This document shows, piece after piece, positions 1 to 5,347 of a stretch of DNA of 7,802 nt. Source of the DNA: JAZKSG01 sp036626215 (GTDB lineage: Archaea; Thermoplasmatota; E2; DHVEG-1); contig JAZKSG010000047.1 of assembly GCA_036626215.1 (NCBI GenBank), positions 1 through 7,802 of the forward strand, written 5' to 3'. The number at the start of each line of letters is the position of its first letter. Within the stretch, counting starts at the first letter, position 1. A program made the translations under genes and the position numbers. Below the pieces are notes generated by a model that worked only from the letters and a program-made list of their open reading frames with translations, made no database searches and had not been told where the DNA came from.

Positions 1-22
1 TTTAAAAAAACATATCTTGTTA

Positions 23-30
23 GGAGGTGA
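23..30 (+). promoter_or_regulatory. Strong Shine-Dalgarno site for the small cysteine protein
   Basis: The sequence GGAGGTGA is a near-perfect anti-SD match and lies 9 bases before the ATG at 40. This strongly supports translation of the short frame that follows. The promoter is probably left of the window: the A/T run at 1-10 is too close to act as a TATA box for a transcript that still carries this SD. Confidence 0.85.
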
Positions 31-39
31 AAAATAATT

Positions 40-192
40 ATGAAAGTTTCTTTATGTGGGGATAAAGGTTGTTGCCCTGCCGTAGAAATCAAAGACAACG
101 GGGTAATTATAGGCGAAGGTGACAACACCTGTAATCTAACCACCGATGAATGGAATACTTTAAAAGACAAAATCAAAAAAGGGGAACTATAA
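40..192 (+). CDS. Small cysteine-containing protein, 50 residues, function unknown
   Basis: The frame runs from ATG to TAA and encodes 50 residues, preceded by a very good SD. The protein starts MKVSLCGDKGCCPAVEI and has four cysteines: C6, C11, C12 and C31. That gives a C-x4-CC-P cluster near the N-terminus and a single later cysteine. The middle (about 13-28) reads like two short beta strands (VEIKD, VIIGEG), and the C-terminal 16 residues (TTDEWNTLKDKIKKGEL) look like an amphipathic, lysine-rich helix. There is no signal peptide or membrane segment, so it is probably cytosolic. The cysteines could bind a metal or Fe-S cluster or do thiol chemistry, but nothing in the sequence decides between these. 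I do not recognise a named family with certainty. It converges on thiDN, with a T-rich terminator between them, so it does not belong to that gene's transcript. The strong SD and codon-like composition make it a real gene; its function is open. Confidence 0.85.
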   Translation: MKVSLCGDKGCCPAVEIKDNGVIIGEGDNTCNLTTDEWNTLKDKIKKGEL

Positions 193-197
193 AAAAA
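191..197 (-). terminator. Poly-T terminator of thiDN
   Basis: Read on the minus strand this is a run of seven T about 30 bases past the thiDN stop codon, with no hairpin. This is the usual form of an archaeal intrinsic terminator. It overlaps the stop codon of the convergent small gene. Confidence 0.45.
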
Positions 198-209
198 TAA
201 CACATTTCC

Positions 210-235
210 TTTTTTTGTATTTTTTTTATTTTTTA
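210..235 (+). terminator. Poly-T terminator of the small cysteine protein gene
   Basis: Three closely spaced T runs (about 210-216, 221-227, 229-234) follow the stop codon of the small gene by 18 bases. There is no hairpin, as expected for archaeal T-tract termination. The run overlaps the 3' end of the convergent thiDN gene. Confidence 0.55.
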
Positions 236-1575
236 TTGATTAAACTAATTTTTTTGGTAAGTTCAGTAGGCGTCCTACCTAGGATCCTAATCATTGGTTC
301 TTTACCCTTTGCTCCTTCATCATAGATAACATCAGGCATGCATTCTGTTTTTTCTAATACTGTTTTTGTACTCCATTCCATGGTGGACTCAACATGTTTC
401 GGCTCATTTCTTCTTTCAAAATAACCGATTTTGAAATCACTCTTTTCGCATTTTTCAATATTTTTAGATGAATATTTTATATTCATACTGCATCTAAATC
501 CCGGGTTTTTTTGCATAACGGTGAGAATTACGGAGGCTATATGTTTTGATCCACCAAAACAAAACCGTCCACATCTAATGTTTCCGTTTTTGGTTTTTAT
601 TATCCTCCCCTCTAACGCGCATATGTCTTCTATTTTTTTGGCTTGTGGTAAAGCATAACCTATATTCGTTCCGACTTCAGGTATAAACTCTGGTTTTAAA
701 AGAGATAAGATTTGTTCTATTTTTTTGTTTAGATTGTACCAGACTTTGAAATGTTTCTCTGTTTCGAATCTGGCTGGTGTATGCTGAGCTATGTTTTGTT
801 CAACTCTTAATACATTTGCTCCTTTTCCAGGTTGGTAGCTATGGTTTATCATGTTCCATAGTGTGTTTTTTGCTTTTTCCGCAGCAACTATAGGTTTTTC
901 GTTTAGCGCTATGTATCCTGCCATTAGTGAAGAAAGGCTGCATCCTGAACCATGTATTTTTTTATTCTGCCATGGTAAAGAGAATGTTGCAAATTCTTTT
1001 CCATCATAAAACACATCTTTAGCTGTTTCTTCTTCTAGATGCCCTCCTTTTATGAATATATTTTTAGCGCCTTTTTGATGTAAAAATTCACAGGCTTTTT
1101 TGACATCCTCAATAGTACATATCTCCATATTGCATAGCTGGTTTGCTTCGTTGATGTTGGGGGTTAAAACATATGCTTTTGGTAGAAGACTTTCTTTGAA
1201 TGTTTTAACAAGATCTTTTTTTGATAGTGCATCTCCGCTAGTTGCAACCATGACAGGATCTACCACAACTGGATAGTTGTGTTCTTTGATTTTATCTGCA
1301 ACTTTTTTTGTTATCTCTCTATCGTATAGCATACCTGTTTTTACAGCACAGATGTCCATGTCTTGCTGTATAGTCTCTATCTGTTCAACGATAAGATGAG
1401 CGGGAATTTTATAGATCTCCTTTACTTTTTGTGTATTTTGAGCGGTAACACAAGTTATAGCTGTTGCACCATGTAGACCAAGAGCAGTAAAAGCTTTCAA
1501 ATCAGCCTGCACTCCGGCCCCACCTGATGAATCAGATCCAGCTATACTTAAAACGGTTTTTTTATTACTTTCCAT
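226..1575 (-). CDS. thiDN: Bifunctional hydroxymethylpyrimidine phosphate kinase / thiamine-phosphate synthase (ThiD-ThiN fusion)
   Basis: The 449-residue protein has two domains. Residues about 6-255 are a ThiD ribokinase-fold domain. It has the N-terminal SIAGSDSSGGAGVQADLK signature (substrate site), the VVDPVMV strand (103-109) and the GSGCSLSS anion-hole loop (209-216, with C212 as the usual catalytic-site cysteine). Residues about 270-445 are a ThiN domain with LEGRI (R324) and FGGSKHIA (H345). From memory, an Arg and a His 21 residues apart are needed for activity in a characterised archaeal ThiDN, and R324/H345 have that spacing. ThiD phosphorylates HMP and HMP-P to HMP-PP. ThiN, the archaeal replacement for ThiE, joins HMP-PP to thiazole phosphate to give thiamine phosphate. 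The length and domain order match archaeal ThiDN proteins. The start ATG sits just before the first conserved strand and has no SD, so the mRNA is probably leaderless or nearly so. The gene is divergent from iorAB, a TPP-dependent enzyme. Confidence 0.95.
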   Translation of the reverse strand: MESNKKTVLSIAGSDSSGGAGVQADLKAFTALGLHGATAITCVTAQNTQKVKEIYKIPAHLIVEQIETIQQDMDICAVKTGMLYDREITKKVADKIKEHNYPVVVDPVMVATSGDALSKKDLVKTFKESLLPKAYVLTPNINEANQLCNMEICTIEDVKKACEFLHQKGAKNIFIKGGHLEEETAKDVFYDGKEFATFSLPWQNKKIHGSGCSLSSLMAGYIALNEKPIVAAEKAKNTLWNMINHSYQPGKGANVLRVEQNIAQHTPARFETEKHFKVWYNLNKKIEQILSLLKPEFIPEVGTNIGYALPQAKKIEDICALEGRIIKTKNGNIRCGRFCFGGSKHIASVILTVMQKNPGFRCSMNIKYSSKNIEKCEKSDFKIGYFERRNEPKHVESTMEWSTKTVLEKTECMPDVIYDEGAKGKEPMIRILGRTPTELTKKISLINKK

Positions 1576-1577
1576 TA

Positions 1578-1593
1578 TGATTCTTATGAGTCA
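1578..1593. promoter_or_regulatory. Imperfect palindrome at the thiDN start, possible operator
   Basis: TGATTC-TTAT-GAGTCA is a dyad with 5 of 6 arm positions complementary, 3 bases upstream of the thiDN ATG. It covers the position where transcription would start if the TATA-like element at 1607-1614 is used. A repressor bound here would block thiDN. Archaeal thiamine genes are known to be controlled by ThiR, a helix-turn-helix protein with a ThiN-like sensor domain, but I cannot match this site to the ThiR motif. A dyad this short can also arise by chance. Confidence 0.25.
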
Positions 1594-1606
1594 ATACATT
1601 AGTTAG

Positions 1607-1614
1607 ATTTATAT
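1607..1614. promoter_or_regulatory. TATA-like element shared by the divergent thiDN and iorAB promoters
   Basis: ATTTATAT on the plus strand reads ATATAAAT on the minus strand, so it can act as a TATA box in either direction. On the minus strand its centre is about 35 bases before the thiDN ATG, which puts the transcript start roughly 8 bases before the codon and fits the absence of an SD. On the plus strand it would start transcription near 1637 and leave a leader of about 44 bases that contains the iorA SD. No better TATA-like stretch is visible in this 105-base intergenic region. Confidence 0.45.
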
Positions 1615-1670
1615 TCTATCCTCCTTTACCACATCTGGCGGATAAGAACCCCAACTTTTTGAGTATACAA

Positions 1671-1676
1671 AGGTGA
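1671..1676 (+). promoter_or_regulatory. Shine-Dalgarno site of iorA
   Basis: AGGTGA ends 4 bases before the ATG at 1681. This is short but usable spacing and supports that codon as the start. Confidence 0.6.
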
Positions 1677-1680
1677 AAAA

Positions 1681-3564
1681 ATGGAAATATTGGAGCCTAA
1701 GCCAGATAAAAAAATGTTGTTACTTGGCAATGAAGCAATAACTCGTGGCGCCTTAGAGGCTGGAGTAGATGTAGCTACTACCTATCCTGGAACCCCCTCT
1801 TCTGAAATCGCGGATACATTCTCACATATTGCTAAATATTTTACCAAGCAAGACAAAGATCCAGGTTTTTATTTTGAATATAGTACTAATGAGAAAGTGG
1901 CTTTGGAGGTAGCTGCTGCTGCATCCTTTAGCAAGCTACGCTCTTTAACCTGTATGAAACACGTAGGGCTTAACGTAGCAAGCGACGCATTCATGACATA
2001 TATGTATGTAGGATGCAAAGGCGGTCATGTTGTTATTAGCGCTGATGATCCTTCCTGCCATAGCTCTCAAAATGAACAGGACAACCGATTCTATGCTTGG
2101 TTTAGTGGATGTCCAATGTTGGAGCCTGCTACTCCTGAAGAGGCTAAGGAGATGACGAGGCAAGGCTTTGAACTTTCAGAGAAACTCAGTTCACCTGTCC
2201 TTCTAAGAACCACCACTCGACTCAACCATGTTAGAGGACCCATCACTACCCGCGAAATGAAAGAATCAAAAAATGAAGGATATTTTGAAAAAGATCCCTC
2301 TTTGGTTACCGTTCCTGCAGTAGCTCGTGAACAACATCCGAAATTAATCAAAAAAATTGAGGAAGCCAAAAAAATTAGTGACAATTCACCCTTTAATAAA
2401 ATCATAGAAGTCGGTGATCCCGACGGATGGGGAATTGTTACATCTGGTGTCTCCTATAATTATGTTAAAGAAGTAGCAGAAGACTTGAAACTGGATGTAA
2501 AAATTTTGAAATTAGGTATGAGTCATCCTCTTCCACCAGAGACATGTAAAAGTTTTATTGATTCATGTAAAAAAATAGTTGTAGTTGAGGAGTTAGAGCC
2601 TATACTGGAAAAAGAATTCAAAAAGATGACTAAGGAACTTGATAGATGTGACATTGAATTCTATGGTAAAGAAACAGGATATTTCTCACGTCTATTTGAA
2701 TATAACCCTGATATCGTTATGGATGCTTTCTTAAAGATTTTCCAGATGGATGAAGAGACAACTCAAACCTTGAAACCAGAGACAGATCTACCTAGTAGAC
2801 CACCAGCTCTTTGTCCAGGATGTCCACATAGAGCGACATATTATGCAGTTAAACAGGTAGCACCTGAAGACACTATTTATCCTACAGATATCGGATGTTA
2901 CACATTAGGTAAAGCACCGCCGTACAATGTGGCTGATGTACTACTATGCATGGGTAGTAATGCAGGTACAGCATGTGGTTTCGCTGCCGCCACCAAACAA
3001 AAAATAATTTCTTTTATGGGAGATAGCACGTTCTTCCATAGCGGGATACCAGCTATTATCGACGCTGTCCATCACAGCCATGATGTAGTTATAACAGTTC
3101 TAGATAACCGTACCACTGCTATGACTGGTCATCAACCCCATCCTGGAACAGAATACGACGGCATGGGATATCCTGCGAAAAAAATCCTGGTTGAAGATGT
3201 AGTCAAAGGATGCGGGGTAGAACATGTTGAAGTAGTAAATCCTAACAACATTAAGAAAACATCAGAGGCATTTAAGAGAGCGTTAAATCATAAAGCACCA
3301 TCTGTAGTGGTTAGTAAATCTCCATGTATACTCCTTGCGAATAGAGACAAAAGAAAACAAGGTAAAAAAATACCTGTTTTCACTGTTGATCAAGAAAAAT
3401 GTGAACAATGTAGAAAATGTATAGAAGAGTTTGCATGCCCTGCTTTTTATCAAAATGAAGACGGCGGCATTCACATAGATGAACAACAATGCAATGGATG
3501 TGGAAACTGCGTACAGATTTGTCCTTTTAATGCTATAAAAATCAGAAAGAGAGGTGATGACTAA
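1681..3564 (+). CDS. iorA: Indolepyruvate:ferredoxin oxidoreductase, alpha subunit
   Basis: The 627-residue protein has the full IorA layout and usual length. Residues about 10-200 form the pyrimidine-binding domain, with TTYPGTPSSEI (33-43) and NEKVALE (70-76), whose glutamates lie where the TPP-activating Glu is expected. A connecting domain covers about 245-330. The TPP/Mg-binding domain (about 375-545) carries CPGCPHR (378-384), GDSTFFHSG (447-455) and NRTTAMTGHQ (476-485). A two-cluster ferredoxin domain ends the protein. Its first set is C574, C577, C580, C586 (a C-x2-C-x2-C-x5-C pattern) and its second set is C604, C607, C610, C614 (classical C-x2-C-x2-C-x3-C-P). The enzyme decarboxylates indolepyruvate and other aryl pyruvates, formed by transamination of Trp, Phe and Tyr, to aryl-acetyl-CoA, and reduces ferredoxin. 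It is cytosolic and oxygen-sensitive, so it suggests an anaerobe. It is first in the iorAB operon and divergent from thiDN. A broader 2-oxoacid range is possible, but the IorA family call is firm. Confidence 0.96.
   Translation: MEILEPKPDKKMLLLGNEAITRGALEAGVDVATTYPGTPSSEIADTFSHIAKYFTKQDKDPGFYFEYSTNEKVALEVAAAASFSKLRSLTCMKHVGLNVASDAFMTYMYVGCKGGHVVISADDPSCHSSQNEQDNRFYAWFSGCPMLEPATPEEAKEMTRQGFELSEKLSSPVLLRTTTRLNHVRGPITTREMKESKNEGYFEKDPSLVTVPAVAREQHPKLIKKIEEAKKISDNSPFNKIIEVGDPDGWGIVTSGVSYNYVKEVAEDLKLDVKILKLGMSHPLPPETCKSFIDSCKKIVVVEELEPILEKEFKKMTKELDRCDIEFYGKETGYFSRLFEYNPDIVMDAFLKIFQMDEETTQTLKPETDLPSRPPALCPGCPHRATYYAVKQVAPEDTIYPTDIGCYTLGKAPPYNVADVLLCMGSNAGTACGFAAATKQKIISFMGDSTFFHSGIPAIIDAVHHSHDVVITVLDNRTTAMTGHQPHPGTEYDGMGYPAKKILVEDVVKGCGVEHVEVVNPNNIKKTSEAFKRALNHKAPSVVVSKSPCILLANRDKRKQGKKIPVFTVDQEKCEQCRKCIEEFACPAFYQNEDGGIHIDEQQCNGCGNCVQICPFNAIKIRKRGDD
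3551..3559 (+). promoter_or_regulatory. Shine-Dalgarno site of iorB within the end of iorA
   Basis: GAGGTGATG in the last codons of iorA ends 8 bases before the iorB ATG at 3568. With only 3 bases between the genes, this indicates one transcript and coupled translation. Confidence 0.7.
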
Positions 3565-3567
3565 AAT

Positions 3568-4161
3568 ATGAAAGACAAAACTAACATCGTTTTAACTGGA
3601 GTAGGCGGCCATGGAGTGATTACAGCTGCAAACATACTTGGAAAGGCAGCAGTAGCCGCCGATGTAAATGTCTTCGTCAGTGAAGTTCATGGTATGGCGC
3701 AACGAGGAGGAAGTGTAAACTGCACCATTCGAATGGGAAACGTTTCTGGACCGTTGGTACCGCATGGCTCAGCTGACGCCATTGTAAGTACTGAACCCAT
3801 TGAAGCATTACGTTACATCTATTTTGCAAACAAAAAAACCAAAATTGTCACAGATACAACACCAGTTATACCCTTCACAGTTTCAGTAGGTTTGGAAGAG
3901 TACCCTAATCTGGAAGAGGTTTTTGAAGAGATAAAAAGCAAAAGTACGTTGTATAAGTTTGATGCTGTTGAAATAGCGAAAAACGCAGGAGCCCTTGTAA
4001 CTAAAAATGTGGTTTTGCTTGGAGCTCTCGCCGCAACAGATCTCCTCCCTTTCGAATCGGATATTCTGTTAGATACAATAGTCCAAAATGTTCCATCCAA
4101 CTATAAAAGTATGAACAAGAAAGCTTTTCACGGCGGTTTCGAGGCGTTCAAAAAAATCTAA
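3568..4161 (+). CDS. iorB: Indolepyruvate:ferredoxin oxidoreductase, beta subunit
   Basis: The 197-residue protein is of the 2-oxoacid oxidoreductase gamma/catalytic-domain type that IorB represents. The N-terminal strand-loop GVGGHGVITAANILG (11-25) and the EVHGMAQRGGSVNCTIRMG segment (39-57) are hallmarks of this fold. They contact the CoA and TPP side of the active site in related pyruvate oxidoreductases. It has no cysteine clusters of its own; the Fe-S centres are all in IorA. The start ATG lies 3 bases after the iorA stop and has a clear SD in the iorA end, so the two subunits are made together, as expected for an obligate heteromer. The length is normal for the family and the frame is intact. 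No terminator is visible in the 41 bases before the next gene, so read-through into the transporter gene is possible. Confidence 0.95.
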   Translation: MKDKTNIVLTGVGGHGVITAANILGKAAVAADVNVFVSEVHGMAQRGGSVNCTIRMGNVSGPLVPHGSADAIVSTEPIEALRYIYFANKKTKIVTDTTPVIPFTVSVGLEEYPNLEEVFEEIKSKSTLYKFDAVEIAKNAGALVTKNVVLLGALAATDLLPFESDILLDTIVQNVPSNYKSMNKKAFHGGFEAFKKI

Positions 4162-4165
4162 AAAG

Positions 4166-4172
4166 TTTTATT
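4166..4172 (+). promoter_or_regulatory. Candidate TATA element of the EamA transporter gene
   Basis: TTTTATT lies about 33 bases before the ATG at 4203, which would give a leader of roughly 8 bases. No SD precedes this ATG, which fits near-leaderless initiation. The element is weak, and transcription from the iorAB promoter is the alternative. Confidence 0.3.
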
Positions 4173-4202
4173 CAAATCCCTCCAATTCCAAGATAACTAC
4201 AC

Positions 4203-5093
4203 ATGTATATAAAAGACAAAATTTTGAACTATCTGCTTTTAACCCTGGCTAGTTTAGCTTTCGCTGGGTCTTTTGTAGCTGTCCGGGTTACTGTTGATGA
4301 ACTAAATCCTGTTCATCTCGGTTTCTTGCGTTTTGCTGTTGCTACACCTTTAATGATATTAGTTTTATTTTTAACTAAGAAAAATATTAAACTCCCCTCA
4401 AAAAAAGAAATAATGCCGTTGTCTCTGTTGGGTTTAACAGGTGTAACCTTTCTTTACATTCTGCAGTTTACTGGTGTGAAACTTACGAATGCTTCCACAA
4501 GTGGGGTTTTGATTAATACAAATGTTATCTTCATAGCAGTCCTTTCAGCTTTGTTTCTAAAAGAAACTTTTTCTTTAAAGAAAACTACTGGTATACTTTT
4601 GTCTTTTACAGGGGTCATTGTTGTGGTTTTAGGTCAAATGAGTGGCCAAAAAATGGTTTTAGATTATTCCTTTTTGCTGGGATGTATTTTAATTATTTCA
4701 TCAGCTGTATGTTGGGCAGTTTTTTCTGTTGCAGGTAAACATATGCTTAAACGGTTCGACAGTATTTCTTTGACAACTTATGCTTTTATACTTGGAACAT
4801 TTCTCTTTCTTCCTTTTGTGATGCCGGACATCATTTCTGTTGTTCCTCATATTTCAATTGAAGCTTGGATTGCTGTTTTATATCTCGGTATTTTTTGTTC
4901 GATTTTTGCTTATCTCGCGTGGTATTATGCTTTATCCAAAACTGAAGCAGGAAAATCTGCTGTTTTTTTAAACTTCATACCAGTTTTCACGATTATCCTT
5001 TCCTTTTTCCTGGTGGATGAAACACCAACATTTCTCTTCCTTTTAGGCGCTGCTTTAGTTATAATTGGTGTATATGTAACGCAGAAACACTAA
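4203..5093 (+). CDS. EamA-family (DMT superfamily) ten-helix transporter
   Basis: The 296-residue, strongly hydrophobic protein is an internally duplicated drug/metabolite transporter. Ten membrane segments can be placed at about 8-30, 38-58, 72-92, 98-120, 127-145, 155-176, 188-208, 220-241, 250-270 and 274-293. Both EamA repeats show the usual features. Repeat one has FAGSFVAVRVTVDELNPVHLGFLRF at its start and NTNVIFIAVLSALFLKE near its end. Repeat two has AVCWAVFSVAGKHML and the matching NFIPVFTIILSFFLVDE. The KE/DE after helices 4 and 9 is typical. EamA proteins usually export small metabolites such as amino acids, or exchange solutes; substrate cannot be read from sequence. It follows iorAB by 41 bases on the same strand, so an aromatic amino acid or aryl-acid substrate is a reasonable but unproven guess. 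The start ATG has no SD, and no earlier start suits the first helix. Confidence 0.9.
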   Translation: MYIKDKILNYLLLTLASLAFAGSFVAVRVTVDELNPVHLGFLRFAVATPLMILVLFLTKKNIKLPSKKEIMPLSLLGLTGVTFLYILQFTGVKLTNASTSGVLINTNVIFIAVLSALFLKETFSLKKTTGILLSFTGVIVVVLGQMSGQKMVLDYSFLLGCILIISSAVCWAVFSVAGKHMLKRFDSISLTTYAFILGTFLFLPFVMPDIISVVPHISIEAWIAVLYLGIFCSIFAYLAWYYALSKTEAGKSAVFLNFIPVFTIILSFFLVDETPTFLFLLGAALVIIGVYVTQKH

Positions 5094-5097
5094 AAAA
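5092..5097 (-). terminator. Short T run after the zinc-ribbon gene
   Basis: On the minus strand this is TTTTTT, 7 bases past the stop of the small zinc-ribbon gene. It overlaps the stop codon of the convergent transporter gene. It is short, so only moderately convincing. Confidence 0.35.
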
Positions 5098-5137
5098 TTT
5101 GTATTTATTTTTCTTTCATATCTTTTAATATTTTTTT
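5098..5137 (+). terminator. T-rich terminator of the transporter gene
   Basis: Several T runs, including 5108-5112 and a run of seven at 5131-5137, begin 4 bases after the transporter stop codon with no hairpin. They overlap the 3' end of the convergent zinc-ribbon gene. Confidence 0.45.
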
Positions 5138-5245
5138 CCAGTCGATCAGATCTCGGCATTTTCTGCAGTAGCCTTTGTATGTCACATAGTCGAATTTACT
5201 CATCCTTTTACCGCAGTATTCACAGCTATATTTCTTCTTCTCCAT
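5105..5245 (-). CDS. Small zinc-ribbon protein, 46 residues, function unknown
   Basis: A complete ATG-to-TAA frame on the minus strand encodes 46 residues. It starts MEKKKYSCEYCGKRM and contains two paired-cysteine knuckles, C8-x2-C11 and C27-x2-C30, 15 residues apart. This is the layout of a one-zinc ribbon. The C-terminal part (DLIDWKKILKDMKEK) is a predicted charged amphipathic helix. The protein is very basic, with about 13 Lys and 3 Arg, which suits nucleic-acid or ribosome binding, though that is an inference. There is no membrane or signal segment. AAAGGA 5 bases before the ATG is a fair SD. The gene sits alone between the 3' end of the transporter gene and the divergent nmd3 promoter region. 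NMD3 is itself a zinc-ribbon ribosome factor, which makes a translation-related role appealing but untested. Spacing of the four cysteines and the SD are the main reasons to accept so short a gene. Confidence 0.8.
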   Translation of the reverse strand: MEKKKYSCEYCGKRMSKFDYVTYKGYCRKCRDLIDWKKILKDMKEK

Positions 5246-5250
5246 CTTTA

Positions 5251-5256
5251 TCCTTT
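5251..5256 (-). promoter_or_regulatory. Shine-Dalgarno site of the zinc-ribbon gene
   Basis: AAAGGA on the minus strand lies 5 bases before the ATG at 5245. The match is moderate and the spacing suitable; it supports the chosen start. Confidence 0.5.
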
Positions 5257-5291
5257 ATCTAATCTATGATTTTTTTATGTTAGGGACAACA

Positions 5292-5299
5292 TTTATAAT
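5292..5299. promoter_or_regulatory. TATA-like element between the divergent zinc-ribbon and nmd3 genes
   Basis: TTTATAAT reads ATTATAAA on the other strand, so it could serve either gene. For the minus-strand gene, transcription would start near 5270, leaving a leader of about 25 bases that includes the SD. For nmd3 it would start near 5322 and give a 26-base leader without an SD. A second element (5318-5326) fits nmd3 as well or better. Confidence 0.4.
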
Positions 5300-5317
5300 T
5301 ATAACCTGTTTTCTTGG

Positions 5318-5326
5318 TTTTAAAAA
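5318..5326 (+). promoter_or_regulatory. Alternative TATA element for leaderless nmd3
   Basis: An A/T run of the form TTTTAAAAA is centred about 26 bases before the ATG at 5348, exactly the archaeal TATA-to-start distance. Its use would give a leaderless nmd3 mRNA, in agreement with the missing SD. Confidence 0.35.
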
Positions 5327-5347
5327 ATTTAGTTTGCCTTGGGTTAT

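Noticed and set aside
431..658. 75-codon plus-strand frame inside the ThiN half of thiDN
   Set aside because: It is antisense to a well-conserved domain, has no SD and shows no recognisable domain.
1621..1670. Possible TPP riboswitch between thiDN and iorA, suggested by a CATCTGGCGGATAAGAACC stretch
   Set aside because: The conserved CUGAGA core and the paired P1, P2 and P4 arms of a THI element are not present on either strand, and the stretch lies outside the thiDN leader.
2091..2405. 104-codon minus-strand frame inside iorA (a similar one spans 1945-2163)
   Set aside because: Both lie opposite conserved IorA coding sequence and look like chance frames; neither has a promoter or SD.
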